The notes: generated from the letters alone by a model not told the origin. Positions 24,613 to 33,965 are shown, numbered from the stretch's first letter. The stretch: 64,000 bases of DNA from Streptomyces sp. NBC_01428 (GCF_036231965.1 NZ_CP109499.1:8308001-8372000); one strand, 5' to 3'. A program made the numbers and translations.

Positions 24613-24780
24613 ACGTCTCGGCACGCCCGTCCCCGCGGCGGAGGCGCCCTCCCCGTCCGCGGCCCGTCCTGCGATGATCGTCGGACACCGTGTGCCCCGT
24701 CCGGACACCGGACCGGCCCGCCCGAGCAAGGCCCGGGTCCGGCCGGCCGCGGGGCGCGACGCCGACCGTGAGGAGCCCGA

Positions 24781-25989
24781 GTGACCTTCGACGTCGGCGC
24801 GCTGCGCGCCGAGATCCCCGCCCTGCAGTCGGGCATCGCCCACTTCGACGGCCCGGGCGGAACGCAGACCCCCGCCCGGGTCGCCCGGGCGATCTCCGAC
24901 GCGCTCACGGGCCCGCTCTCGATCAGGGGCCGGCTGACGCCCGGAGAGGCGAACGCGGAGACCTGTGTGCGCGCGTTCCGGGAGGCGATGGCCGACCTGG
25001 TGGGCGGCGACCCCTCCGGCGTCGTCTTCGGGCGCAGCGCCACCCAGCTCACGTACGACTTCGCGCACACTCTCGCGAAGGACTGGGCGCCCGGAGACGA
25101 GGTCGTGGTCAGCCGGCTCGACCACGACGCGAACATCCGGCCCTGGATCCAGGCGGCGGAGCGGGCCGGGGCCGAGGTGCGCTGGGCGGACTTCGATCCG
25201 GCGACGGGCGAACTCCCGCCCGCGGCCGTGGGCGAGCTGCTGACCGACCGCACCCGGCTCGTCGCCGTGACCGCCGCGTCGAACCTGATCGGCACGGTCC
25301 CCGACGTCGCCGCGATCGCCGAGCTCGTCCACCGCCGCCCGCGGGCCCTGCTCCACGTGGACGGAGTGCACTACGCCGCCCACGCGTTCGTGGACCTCGA
25401 ACGGCTCGGCGCCGACCTCTTCGTCTGCTCGCCCTACAAGTTCCTCGGCCCGCACCACGGTGTCCTGGCCGCCTCCCCCCGCCTGCTGGAGGGGCTGCGC
25501 CCGGACAAGCTGCTGCCGTCCACCGACGCCGTGCCCGAGCGCTTCGAACTCGGCACGCTGCCCTACGAGGTCCTGGCGGGCACCACGGCCGCCGTCGACC
25601 TCCTCGCCGGTCTCGCACCGGAGACGACGGGGGGACGCAGGGACCGCCTCCGGTCCGCCTTCGCGGCCGTCGGACGCCACGAGGACGCGCTGCGCGAGGA
25701 GGTGGAGGCGGGGCTGGACGCGCTGCCCGGCGTGATCGTCCACTCCCGCGCCGCCGACCGCACGCCCACGCTGCTGCTGACGTTCGAGGACCGGGACACG
25801 GCCGACGCCTACCGGTTCCTGGCGGACCGGGGTGTGCACGCGCCCGCGGGATCGTTCTACGCGCTGGAGGCGTCGCGGCACCTCGGGCTCGGTGACACGG
25901 GCGGACTGCGTGTCGGCCTGTCGCCGTACAACGACAAGGACGACGTGGCACGGCTGTTGGAGGGCCTCGCCGCGTTCCTGGGGTCGTAG
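24781..25989 (+). CDS. Cysteine desulfurase-like class V aminotransferase
   Basis: 402 residues, PLP-dependent. The N-terminus (IAHFDGPGGTQTPARVARAI) matches the stand-alone cysteine desulfurase-like family. The cofactor site includes VSRLDHDANIRPW, AASNLIGTVPDV, LHVDGVHYAAH and the PLP lysine in VCSPYKFLGPHHG. There is no partner SUF or ISC gene beside it, and the catalytic Cys loop is not evident, so its substrate may not be cysteine. GTG 24781. Confidence 0.88.
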   Translation: MTFDVGALRAEIPALQSGIAHFDGPGGTQTPARVARAISDALTGPLSIRGRLTPGEANAETCVRAFREAMADLVGGDPSGVVFGRSATQLTYDFAHTLAKDWAPGDEVVVSRLDHDANIRPWIQAAERAGAEVRWADFDPATGELPPAAVGELLTDRTRLVAVTAASNLIGTVPDVAAIAELVHRRPRALLHVDGVHYAAHAFVDLERLGADLFVCSPYKFLGPHHGVLAASPRLLEGLRPDKLLPSTDAVPERFELGTLPYEVLAGTTAAVDLLAGLAPETTGGRRDRLRSAFAAVGRHEDALREEVEAGLDALPGVIVHSRAADRTPTLLLTFEDRDTADAYRFLADRGVHAPAGSFYALEASRHLGLGDTGGLRVGLSPYNDKDDVARLLEGLAAFLGS

Positions 25990-26057
25990 CGCGGCGCGGG
26001 ACAAGTGCTGCCGCCGAGGGGGGCGCAGCGGCGCGGACCGTGGTGCCCCGGGCCGGG

Positions 26058-27110
26058 TCAGTGCTCCGGGGCGCCGATCAGGCGCAGCGCGTCGGCCAGG
26101 TGGCGGGGGCGGAGGAGGCCCGGACCCGACTGCCTGCCCCAGCCGGGTCCGCTCAGCAGGACCTGGCTCTGGGTCCGCGCACCGCGGACGCCCCAGCGGG
26201 TGGCGGCGATGTGCCGGGCCAGCGGCAGGTTGGCCGTGCCCGACGACTGCGACCACAGGACCACCGCCGAGGGACCGACGCGGTGGAACGCCGTCATCAG
26301 TGCCTCCGGCGGCACGGCACCGCCGAGCATGAGGACCGGGATCCCGCGTTCCGCCAGCGCCGCGTTGAGCGCCTCCAGCGGCAGGGTGTGCGGCTCGCCG
26401 GGAAGACAGGCGAGCAGCACGGGCGAGGTGGCGTCGTCGCGTCCGTGGCCCGCCGCGGCCACGTACACGTGCCGCAGGGTGGCGGAGACGTGCCAGGACA
26501 GGAGGTGTTCGACCTCGACGTACTGGTCGCCCGACGACTCCCACTTGCGGCCCACCGCGCGCAGCGTGGGCACCATGACCTCCTCCCACGCCTTGGCCAG
26601 ACCGTGCGCTCGCACCGCCGCCGTCAACTGCTCCTGGATGGCGGAGGCGTCCAGGCGCACGGCGGCGCGTGCGAGTCCCCGGCATTCCTGGCGCACGTCG
26701 CCTAGCGGCAGTCCGGAGGGGGACCGCGAGGCCTTGGGCCGCTCCCGCGGGGGTGTCGCCGACGGCCGTTCCGGGAAGCGGACGCCGGCCGGTGGCCGCG
26801 CGAGCGCGACGGGGGAGCCGGGGGCCCCGCCCCGGGCCGTCTCCTTCGCGGTGCGCGCGGCCTCGGCGGGGGGCAGACCGACCGCCGTGAGCCGGCACAT
26901 CTCCTGGACCATGGCGACGTCGTCGGGGGACCAGCGCCGATGCCGCCCGTCGGGGCGCACGGCGGGACCCAGCCCGTACCGACGGTCCCAGGACCGCAGG
27001 GTGGTCGGTGACACCCCGAGCTTCCTGGCCAGGAAGCCGGTGGTCACTCCCGCGTCGGCGCCTTCGCCGCTCTCGGTGTCCGCGTCGTCCGCGCGGGCGC
27101 TCAGCTCCAT
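26058..27110 (-). CDS. MerR-family regulator with B12-binding domain (CarH/LitR-like)
   Basis: 350 residues. The MerR winged helix is at about 22-90 (TTGFLARKLGVSPTTLRSWD, then RRYGL). After a Pro/Arg linker of about 50 residues comes a helical cap (LRAVGRKWESSGDQYVEVEH), with a W and EH pair like those that sandwich adenosylcobalamin in CarH. A Rossmann B12 domain follows with LACLPGEPHTLPLEALNAAL (candidate lower-ligand His) and VLMLGGAVPPEAL. CarH/LitR proteins repress genes in the dark and release DNA when light breaks the Co-C bond. No carotenoid genes are adjacent, so targets are unknown. ATG 27110. Confidence 0.85.
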   Translation of the reverse strand: MELSARADDADTESGEGADAGVTTGFLARKLGVSPTTLRSWDRRYGLGPAVRPDGRHRRWSPDDVAMVQEMCRLTAVGLPPAEAARTAKETARGGAPGSPVALARPPAGVRFPERPSATPPRERPKASRSPSGLPLGDVRQECRGLARAAVRLDASAIQEQLTAAVRAHGLAKAWEEVMVPTLRAVGRKWESSGDQYVEVEHLLSWHVSATLRHVYVAAAGHGRDDATSPVLLACLPGEPHTLPLEALNAALAERGIPVLMLGGAVPPEALMTAFHRVGPSAVVLWSQSSGTANLPLARHIAATRWGVRGARTQSQVLLSGPGWGRQSGPGLLRPRHLADALRLIGAPEH

Positions 27111-27450
27111 GCGCCGACCCCCTGGACCATGTCGGGCTCGACGGGCGCGCGGCGGTTCACGGGTGCGGCCCGGTTCGGGCCGGCGGGCTCCGGCGCACGG
27201 CGGCAGCGGGTCATGACAGGGGCTCGCCTCGCTTCCGAAGCCGTCAGGGACCGGCTGGTCCGCCGGGCTCACCCCTCCTTCCCTCCGAGGACGCGGGACG
27301 GATGCAGCGACGGGCACCGGTGTGCGGCGAGGGACGCGTCGACGGGGAGACCGGCCCGACCGGCGGCCGGGGTACGTGTCGTGCACGGTGGGAGTCCGGC
27401 CCGGGCCTGCGGGTGCGCCGGGACCGCCGCACCCGCCCCGGTACGGCAGA
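27111..27450. other. Intergenic region upstream of the MerR-B12 gene
   Basis: This is 340 bases between the small DUF6480 gene's terminator and the regulator. It is very G+C rich with no convincing gene, and presumably holds the regulator's promoter. No operator palindrome was recognised. Confidence 0.4.
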
Positions 27451-27492
27451 ACGTCCTCCCCGCGGAGCGCGAGGGCTCCGCGGGGAGGACGT
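27451..27492 (-). terminator. Terminator hairpin
   Basis: 18-bp perfect stem (ACGTCCTCCCCGCGGAGC) with a six-base loop, 10 bases after the stop of the DUF6480-like gene. Confidence 0.88.
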
Positions 27493-27502
27493 GTGCGCCG
27501 GG

Positions 27503-27682
27503 TCAGAGGCCGCTGATCCTGGCCACGAAGAAGGCGGCGACGATCAGTGAGCCGATGACGATCAGCCCGAGCCAGAAATAGGGGTGTTCCCAGATCCCGC
27601 CGTCCGGCCGCTCCTGGTGCGCCTCCGCGATGGAGCCCTCGGCGGGCGGGGTCTCTCCTGGTGGTACGAGTGGATGTGCCAT
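27503..27682 (-). CDS. DUF6480-like small membrane protein
   Basis: 59 residues. The opening MAHPLVPPGETPPAEGSIAE is characteristic of DUF6480 proteins, followed by one membrane helix (WLGLIVIGSLIVAAFFVARI). The ATG at 27682 lies behind GGTGGAGAG. It is monocistronic with a strong terminator; function unknown. Confidence 0.8.
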   Translation of the reverse strand: MAHPLVPPGETPPAEGSIAEAHQERPDGGIWEHPYFWLGLIVIGSLIVAAFFVARISGL

Positions 27683-27817
27683 CTCTCCACCGTCCGCCCG
27701 AACGGGTGAGGGCGCATCTTCGCGGCGGCGGGGCTCCCCGTGTCCGGGGTGGCGCACGGGCCGCACGGATTCGCCCCGGGCAGGCGCCGGAGCCGCTCGC
27801 CGGACGGCGGCCCGCCC

Positions 27818-29848
27818 TCAGGACCCCCGGCCGGAACTGTCGAGCAGGTGGCGCAGCACCGCTTCGGGGTCGGAGAGCGCGGAGCGCAGCAGCGCCTCCT
27901 CGTACCCGTCGTCGCCCAGCAGGGCACGGGCCGTGTGCTCGTAGCGTTCGCGGACCGGCCCGAGTTCGGGCGTGCCGCGCTGCGGATGGCCCACCGCGCT
28001 CCAGTACGTCTCACCGGCACCGAACGCGGCGACCGCCCACTCTCCCGCGCCCTGCGCCGCCAGTGCGGAGGCCAGCAGGTCCAGGCCCAGCGCCAGGCCG
28101 AAGCTGTCCCCGATCCGGCGCTTGCCGTCCAGCATCGACAGGGCGTGGGCGGAGGCGTCCTCGGCGCGGTCGGCGAAGAGGGAGATGAGCGCCAACTGGT
28201 AGTCGGCGTACGAGCGGGTCCACCACTCGCCGCGCCGCACGCAGCCGCTCCGCAGTTCCTCCGCCTCCCGGCGCGCGTCGTCGAGCAGCCCCTCGGCCGT
28301 CAGGGCGAAGACCCGCACCAGGTGACACAGGAGATGTCCCGCCGAGGTGAACGCGGTTCCGCCGGCGCCCCGCAGAGCGCCGTCCACGTGATGTCTGGCC
28401 GTCATGGGCCGGCCCTGGAGGAGGTGGGCCAGGCCCAGCAGATACGTGGCGTGCAGCGTCCCCTCGACATCGTCCTGGAGGTCCGCGCGCCGTTGGCAGA
28501 ACTCGGCGAGCCGGCGGGCCGCCTCGTGCTCGCCGCGCAGTGCACGGTTCACGCCCAGCGCCCACAGGGCCCGTGTTCGTTCCGGGCCGGAGGCGTCGGA
28601 CAGGGCCAGGGCGTCCTCCAGATAGGCGGAGGCCTCCCGCAGATGGCCGCAGCAGCTCCACGGGAAGCCGAGCAGTCCGATCAGGTCGAGGGCCGTGTCG
28701 GGCCGGTCGTCGAGGAGGTGGTCGAGCGCCGCGCACAGATCGGTGTGCGCCGCGTCCAGGCGGGCGTACCAGTGGGCCTGCCGTTCGCCCAGCCAGTTGT
28801 CGTGGGACGCGCGGGCCATCGTCAGGAAGTGGTCCGCGTGCCGTCGCGCCAACTCGGTGCTCTCGCCGAGGTGTTCGAGCCACATGGTGCCGTACTCCCG
28901 GACGGTGTCGAGCATCCGGTGGGTGTCGCCGAGGCGTGTCAGGACCGATTTCCTCAGCAGGCCCTCAAGGGCCCGGTCGACGTCCTCCGCCGCGAGTGGG
29001 CCACCGGCGCACACGGTGCGTGCCGTGTCCGCGTCGACGCCGTCCCGGAACACCGACATCCGGGCCCACAACAGACGTTCGGCGGGCGTGCACAGCTCGT
29101 GGCTCCAGCCGATCGTGGTGCGCACGGCGCGATGCCGCGGGGGCCCGGTGAGGACGGTGTCGGCGGCGATGTCCAGTCGCAGGCCCAGTTCCAGGTCGAC
29201 CTCCGCGACCGTGCGCTGCGTCAGCTGACCCGCGATCAGTTCCAGGGCCAGGGGCATCCCTTCGAGCCGCTGGCACAGCCGGGCGACGGTCACCATGTCC
29301 GCCGGGGCCGACACCGGGGTGCCCGCGGCCGCGGCCCGTCGGCAGAACATCTCGACGGCGTCCGTCGAGGGCGGCAACGGGTCGACGGCGACGACGTGTT
29401 CACCGGGCACGCCGAGCGGTTCCCTGCTGGTCGCGAGGACGGTCAGCCGGGGGCAGGAGAGCACCAGGCGGGCCACCATGCGTCGGCACGGGCCGACCAG
29501 GTGCTCGCAGGAGTCCAGTACGAGCAGGACGTCCTTGCCGGCCAGCCAGTCGGCCAGGGAGTCCATCGCCATGTTCGTGGTGTGGTCGGAGAAGTCCACC
29601 GCGTCGGCCACGGTGGCGACGAGCAGACGGTCGTCCTGCAGGGGCCAGAGGTCGGCCCAGGCGGCCCCGCCCCCGCTGGAGCCGAGGTGCTGGTCCGCCG
29701 CGTGAAGGGCCAGACGGCTCTTGCCCACGCCGCCGGCCCCGGTCAGGGTGACGACGCGGTGTTCGTGCAACGCCTTGGCGAGATGGGCGAGTTCGGCCCC
29801 CCGTCCGACGAAGTCGGGCGGGACGGACGGCAGGTTTCTCAACACGCG
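27818..29848 (-). CDS. STAND-type ATPase regulator (AfsR/NB-ARC-like)
   Basis: About 676 residues. An NB-ARC-like NTPase opens with SVPPDFVGRGAELAHLAKAL and has the P-loop LTGAGGVGKSRLALH, Walker B VLLVLDSCEHLV, the sensor VLATSREPLG and EGMPLALELIAGQL. A winged-helix segment (LWARMSVFRDGVD) and about 300 residues of TPR-like helices follow. No BTAD/SARP or LuxR DNA-binding domain is present at either end, so it is the ATPase-TPR half of an AfsR-like regulator or a signalling STAND protein. GTG 29848 is chosen; GTG 29881 is also possible. Confidence 0.83.
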   Translation of the reverse strand, partial: RVLRNLPSVPPDFVGRGAELAHLAKALHEHRVVTLTGAGGVGKSRLALHAADQHLGSSGGGAAWADLWPLQDDRLLVATVADAVDFSDHTTNMAMDSLADWLAGKDVLLVLDSCEHLVGPCRRMVARLVLSCPRLTVLATSREPLGVPGEHVVAVDPLPPSTDAVEMFCRRAAAAGTPVSAPADMVTVARLCQRLEGMPLALELIAGQLTQRTVAEVDLELGLRLDIAADTVLTGPPRHRAVRTTIGWSHELCTPAERLLWARMSVFRDGVDADTARTVCAGGPLAAEDVDRALEGLLRKSVLTRLGDTHRMLDTVREYGTMWLEHLGESTELARRHADHFLTMARASHDNWLGERQAHWYARLDAAHTDLCAALDHLLDDRPDTALDLIGLLGFPWSCCGHLREASAYLEDALALSDASGPERTRALWALGVNRALRGEHEAARRLAEFCQRRADLQDDVEGTLHATYLLGLAHLLQGRPMTARHHVDGALRGAGGTAFTSAGHLLCHLVRVFALTAEGLLDDARREAEELRSGCVRRGEWWTRSYADYQLALISLFADRAEDASAHALSMLDGKRRIGDSFGLALGLDLLASALAAQGAGEWAVAAFGAGETYWSAVGHPQRGTPELGPVRERYEHTARALLGDDGYEEALLRSALSDPEAVLRHLLDSSGRGS

Positions 29849-29960
29849 GACAGTCTTTCGGCCTTGGGTCCTCCACGGCACGGACTTCGCCGACTCGGTC
29901 CCCGGGTTCGGTACGGGAGGGAACGGTGGGCCCGGGCGGGCACACCGTCACGGTCGCGGT

Positions 29961-30854
29961 TCACGCGGCGGACGCCGGGGCGGACCCGGCCGGGCGCGAC
30001 GGCGCCATCGCCCAGCGGACGACCGAGGTGACGGCGCAGCCGAGCGGACGGACGCACACCGTGTCGACCAACGGCAGCCGGGGCAGCCGCAGTTCGGCGG
30101 CGGCCCAGGAGGGCAGCAGGGACACCGCGTTCGCCGCGAGGACCCCGTACGGGAGGCGTACGGCCAGCGGCACCGGCGGGTTCAGCAGGAGGAACCGGGC
30201 GGCCTCCCGGGCCTCCGGGGTGGCACGCACCTCGCCGCGGTAGGAGTCCAGCCGCTCGGCGAGTTCGGCGCGGTTCGTCGGTGGGTCCGCCACGCCCAGC
30301 GCGGTGGCGACGCGTGCGGTGTCGGCGACGTAGCCGTCGCATCCCTCATCGGTCAACGGGCGTACGCCGTACCGCTGGTGTGCGCGCAGAAAGCTGTCGA
30401 CCTCCGCGACGTGCACCCAGGCGAGCAGATGGGGATCCGCCGCGTGGTACGGCGTGCCCTCCGAGGTCGTGCCGCGGACCCGCTCGTGGACGGCGCGCAC
30501 CCGCTCGCACGCCTCCTGGGCGCTCTCCGCGGTCCCGTACGTCGTCGTGGCGAGGAAGGTGCTCGTGCGCTGGAGGCGTCCCCACGGGTCTCCGCGGAAT
30601 CCCGAGTGGGCGGACACGGCGGCCATGGCGAGGGGGTGGAGCGACTGGAGCAGCAGGGCGGAGAGGCCGCCGATGAACATGGACGCGTCCCCGTGCACCG
30701 TGCGGATGGGCCGGTCCGGGCCGAACCAGCGGGGTCCTGGCGTGTCGTGGATCCGGGCGCGGTTCTTCGGCCCCTCGGGACCCGCGACGCGGGCGAAGAG
30801 CGCGCTGCCCAGCCGCTCCCGTACTCCGGCGGTGTCCGGTCCGGTGACTCTCAT
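29961..30854 (-). CDS. DUF2236 (MpaB-like) oxygenase family protein
   Basis: 297 residues. Family signatures are RTVHGDASMFIGGLSALLLQ, SLHPLAMAAVSAHSGFRGDP, WGRLQRTSTFLATTTYG and DPHLLAWVHVAEVDSFLRAH. DUF2236 proteins include MpaB- and rubber-oxygenase (Lcp)-like heme enzymes, with His residues in the first and third motifs as heme or metal ligands. The substrate here is unknown. ATG 30854 has GGAGG about 11 bases upstream; longer frames are unlikely. Confidence 0.88.
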   Translation of the reverse strand: MRVTGPDTAGVRERLGSALFARVAGPEGPKNRARIHDTPGPRWFGPDRPIRTVHGDASMFIGGLSALLLQSLHPLAMAAVSAHSGFRGDPWGRLQRTSTFLATTTYGTAESAQEACERVRAVHERVRGTTSEGTPYHAADPHLLAWVHVAEVDSFLRAHQRYGVRPLTDEGCDGYVADTARVATALGVADPPTNRAELAERLDSYRGEVRATPEAREAARFLLLNPPVPLAVRLPYGVLAANAVSLLPSWAAAELRLPRLPLVDTVCVRPLGCAVTSVVRWAMAPSRPAGSAPASAA

Positions 30855-31132
30855 GGGACGGGCGGCCTCCCTCCGTGTCGTCCTCCGGGCGGCCCGCGTC
30901 GCGCGGCGGACCCACCCCCGGTGCATTCGCCGGGGCGCGACCGGTCGGATGCAGCCCGTGACGGCGAGTTCCGGCCCGTCACGGGAACCGGCCGAGGCAC
31001 TCCCCAGCATGGCCGAATTCGCCGGGAAAGCCTAGATTGATGCCTACCTCTGCCGGGTCCGGCGGTGCCAGGAGCACCGCGGAGACGACCTGCCCGCGAG
31101 CGCGCGGCGACCGGCGGAGGACCGGATGAGTC

Positions 31133-31381
31133 ATGAACTGGCGTGAATCGGCGGCCTGTCGCACCGAGGATCCGGAACTCTTCTTCCCCCTCGGTGAGGA
31201 CGGCCTGTCCAGAGGACAGATCGAGCAGGCCCGCGCGGTCTGCCACCGCTGCCCGGTGCTCAGCGCCTGCGCGAGCTGGGCCCTGCTGAACGCCGAGTAC
31301 GACGGGGTCTGGGGCGGCACGACGGCGGCCGAGCGCCGTGCCCTGAGACTCCGCGCCGCCTCGGGGCGTCACGACCCCTGA
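31133..31381 (+). CDS. WhiB-like iron-sulfur regulator (Wbl)
   Basis: 82 residues. It has the four cluster-binding cysteines C9, C37, C40 and C46 (ACRTEDPELFFP; CHRCPVLSAC), the GVWGG turn (58-62) and a basic C-terminal helix (TAAERRALRLRAA). This is the Wbl family, whose 4Fe-4S proteins bind region 4 of the principal sigma factor. It is closest in layout to WblE-type short members. It is divergent from the DUF2236 gene. Confidence 0.93.
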   Translation: MNWRESAACRTEDPELFFPLGEDGLSRGQIEQARAVCHRCPVLSACASWALLNAEYDGVWGGTTAAERRALRLRAASGRHDP

Positions 31382-31549
31382 CGGGCGCGGTCACCACCGA
31401 CCTGCGCCCGCGCATGCGGCGAGCCCACGGCTGCCCCGCCCGTCCGCGGAGGGCGCCCCTCACCGCCGCATCCGGGCGTCGATCACGGGCCGAATAGGCA
31501 GACGAACTGGACCGCCCGGAGAACCGAACCGGGCCGCGGGAGGTACGGC

Positions 31550-31684
31550 ATGCGGATCTGGGGTGCGCGGATGCTGGTGGCCGGATTGCTCGGAGCGACC
31601 GGGGCGACCGGGGCGACCGGCGTGCTCGGCGGTGCCCGGTCGGGGTGGCCGAGCGGTGGCGCGACCTCCGGCACGGCCCGGTAG
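31550..31684 (+). CDS. Possible small exported or membrane peptide, 44 residues
   Basis: ATG 31550 follows a good GGGAGG site. The product begins MRIWGARMLVAGLLGATGAT and contains GAT triplets from a 9-bp DNA repeat (GCGACCGGG). One short hydrophobic stretch could be a signal or membrane segment. It may instead be a leader upstream of the DUF2071 gene 21 bases later. No family was recognised. Confidence 0.35.
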   Translation: MRIWGARMLVAGLLGATGATGATGVLGGARSGWPSGGATSGTAR

Positions 31685-31705
31685 CCGGGGCGGACGGGGA
31701 GTCAC

Positions 31706-32482
31706 GTGTCCACCCGTGGAGTGTCCCGACAGCACCACCGGACCGCGCGTCCCGTGGAGCCGGTCACGCCGCTCGCGCCGAGACAGGTACGGCGGACGCT
31801 GTTCCGGCAGAACTGGCGCGACCTGGTGTTCCTGCACTGGCCGGCGGACCCCTTCCAGGTGGCCGGGCTGCTGCCGCCCGGAACCGTCCCCGACCTGCTC
31901 AACGGCCGTACGTACGTCGGGCTGGTCTTCTTCCGGTTGCGTGATCTCGCCGTCGGCGGCACCCCGGCCGTCCCGTATGTGGGCTCCTTCGACGAGATCA
32001 ACGTCCGGCTCTACAGCAGGGACGCCCAGGGGCGCCGCGGTGTGGTGTTCCGTTCACTGGAGTGCGACCGGCTGCTGCCCGTACTGGCGGCCGACGCGTC
32101 GTTCCGGCTTCCCTACCGGTGGTCGCGCATCCGCAGCCAGTGGTTCGACACCCGCCTGCTGTACCGCACCAGCCGCCGCGGGGCGCCCGAGGCCCGGGCG
32201 CGGGTGTGGCTCGACGTCGGCACCGACCCCGTCGCCCCCGACCCGGTCGAGGAGTTCCTGACCAACCGCTGGGGACTGCACGGACGGGCCTTCGGGAGGT
32301 CGTACTACCTGCCGAACACCCATCCGGCGTGGACGTTCCGCCGCTGCGCCCTGCTCGACTGGGAGGACTCGCTCATCGCGGCGGCCGGCCTGTCCGAGCC
32401 GTGCGAGGAGCCGTTCAGTGTGCTGTACGCCCCCGGTGTGCCGGTGCGGTTCGGTACCCCGACGGTCCTTCCCGGGACGTGA
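31706..32482 (+). CDS. DUF2071 (YqjF-like) protein
   Basis: 258 residues from GTG 31706 behind GGGGA. DUF2071/YqjF signatures are NWRDLVFLHWPADPFQVAGL, LPPGTVPDLLNGRTYVGLVF, SFDEINVRLYSRD and GVVFRSLECDRLLPVLAADA. The family has an acetoacetate-decarboxylase-like fold, and its function is not established. Confidence 0.9.
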   Translation: MSTRGVSRQHHRTARPVEPVTPLAPRQVRRTLFRQNWRDLVFLHWPADPFQVAGLLPPGTVPDLLNGRTYVGLVFFRLRDLAVGGTPAVPYVGSFDEINVRLYSRDAQGRRGVVFRSLECDRLLPVLAADASFRLPYRWSRIRSQWFDTRLLYRTSRRGAPEARARVWLDVGTDPVAPDPVEEFLTNRWGLHGRAFGRSYYLPNTHPAWTFRRCALLDWEDSLIAAAGLSEPCEEPFSVLYAPGVPVRFGTPTVLPGT

Positions 32483-32536
32483 GGCGCGGACGGTGCGAAG
32501 GCCGGAAGGCCTGCGCAGAGCAATGCGATGCAGAGT

Positions 32537-32561
32537 CGATGCAAGTTGCCCGAGTGCATCG
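32537..32561. promoter_or_regulatory. Inverted repeat upstream of the second ECF sigma gene
   Basis: Arms CGATGCA and TGCATCG separated by 11 bases; an additional direct CGATGCA copy lies at 32526. Located about 150 bases before the sigma ATG, in AT-richer DNA. Candidate operator. Confidence 0.4.
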
Positions 32562-32704
32562 ATATTGCGGATGGTGGCAGAGCCGGAACCGCGGATTCAC
32601 GCCGCGCGACCGGTACGCCCGACGCCTTCGGGACGGTGCTGCCACGAGGAACGGCCGCAGGACCGGAGGCGGGACGCCGCCACACGGTCCGAGGAGCAGT
32701 CGCC

Positions 32705-33331
32705 ATGACCGCACAGCAGACCACCGAGCAGCCGCCGTACGGCTCTCCCTGGACGCCTCCGGTACAGGAGTCGCTCGACGACGAGGAACTCGCCGCCGCG
32801 TTCGTCCGCGGCGACGAGCTGGCGCTCGCCGCCGCCTACCACCGCTGGGGCCGGCTGGTGTACACCCTGGCCCGGCGGTCCCTGGGAGACGCGGCCGAGG
32901 CGGAGGACGTCAGCCAGGTGGTGTTCCTGGCCGCCTGGCGGGGGAGGGCCGGGTACGCGCCCGAGCGCGGTGCCCTCGCGGCCTGGTTCGTCGGGATCAC
33001 CCGGCGCAAGATCGCGGACGCGCTGTCGGCCCGCACCCGTCGCGCCGACCTGGTGGCGGCCGCCGGTGCCGTGATGGCGCTGCGCACCCATGACCGGTCG
33101 GGCGAGCCGGACGCGGTCCTGGACCGGGTGCTGGTCGGCCACGAGCTGTCGAAGCTCCCCCCGGCGCAGCGGCGGGTGCTCAGCCTCGCCTTCTACGACG
33201 ACCTCACCCAGACCCAGATCGCCCAGGTCACCGGCCTGCCGCTGGGAACGGTCAAGAGTCACGCCCGCCGCGGGCTGCACGGCCTGAGCCGCTGCCTCCA
33301 GGACGCCCGGGAGGACGGGTTGCGCGGGTGA
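32705..33331 (+). CDS. ECF-family RNA polymerase sigma factor
   Basis: 208 residues. Region 2 contains YHRWGRLVYTLARRSLGDAA, then EAEDVSQVVFLAAWRGRAGY and WFVGITRRKIADALSAR. Region 4 contains LPPAQRRVLSLAFYDDLTQT and QVTGLPLGTVKSHARRGLHG. This resembles SigK-type ECF factors. The gene at 33584 encodes a ZAS protein and is the expected anti-sigma factor. Confidence 0.92.
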   Translation: MTAQQTTEQPPYGSPWTPPVQESLDDEELAAAFVRGDELALAAAYHRWGRLVYTLARRSLGDAAEAEDVSQVVFLAAWRGRAGYAPERGALAAWFVGITRRKIADALSARTRRADLVAAAGAVMALRTHDRSGEPDAVLDRVLVGHELSKLPPAQRRVLSLAFYDDLTQTQIAQVTGLPLGTVKSHARRGLHGLSRCLQDAREDGLRG

Positions 33332-33583
33332 GGTGGCGCCGGCCCGCGTCACCGTCCCGCCCGAGGTCCTGCTGTCCGTGAATCCGGGAGCGGAGCACGT
33401 GCGGCGGTGCGCAGGATGAACGTCGTGCAGGGTCGGTGCATCCGACGGGACGGCGGGCCCCGAAGCAGGGGCGAAGGACGGATGTCACGGTCCGGGTTTC
33501 CGGCCGCGAGCCGCTTCTCGCGCCAGGGGACCCAGGTGCCGGCGACGTCCGCGCGGCGGATCCAGCAGGTGAAGAGGTGGCAC

Positions 33584-33874
33584 ATGAGCGGCGCCGGGCT
33601 GTCGGGCCATCTCCCGCCCGCGGACCTCGCCCAGCACGTTCTCGACGGGGCGCGCACACCGTGGCCGCCCGGGATGCTGGACCACCTCCACCGGTGCGCC
33701 TCCTGCCGCGACCGCGTCCGGGCCTTCGAGCGCGTCGACGCGGCGGCCCGCGGCGGCCTTCCCCCCGAACCTCTGGTGAGCCCTCCCGCACGGGTGTGGG
33801 AGGCGATCCTCGCCGAGGTGCGCGCCGAGCGGACCGGCCCCGCACCGGACACCCGTCGCCGCCGGGCCGGTTGA
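33584..33874 (+). CDS. ZAS zinc-finger anti-sigma factor
   Basis: 96 residues with the motif H34-x3-C38-x2-C41 (HLHRCASC) and an upstream H18 that could complete the zinc site. After the zinc domain (about 1-60) there is a short C-terminal tail (PPARVWEAILAEVRAERTG) but no membrane helix, so it is a soluble ZAS factor of the RsrA type rather than a membrane sensor. Good GAAGAGGTGG ribosome site. Partner of the ECF sigma 252 bases upstream. Confidence 0.82.
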   Translation: MSGAGLSGHLPPADLAQHVLDGARTPWPPGMLDHLHRCASCRDRVRAFERVDAAARGGLPPEPLVSPPARVWEAILAEVRAERTGPAPDTRRRRAG

Positions 33875-33965
33875 ACATCCCGCTGCACCAGGCCCTGTCG
33901 ACCGCCCGCACAGCGTGCGTCGGTTTGCACACACACCCTCGGACGCCGCCCCCTGCGTCAGGCGC

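Noticed and set aside
23929..26898. Minus-strand open frame of 989 codons
   Set aside because: Antisense to DUF427 and the class V aminotransferase, and out of frame with the MerR-B12 gene; Arg/Pro/Gly-rich composition typical of shadow frames.
27740..30031. Plus-strand open frame of 763 codons
   Set aside because: Antisense to the STAND ATPase, which has P-loop and Walker B motifs.
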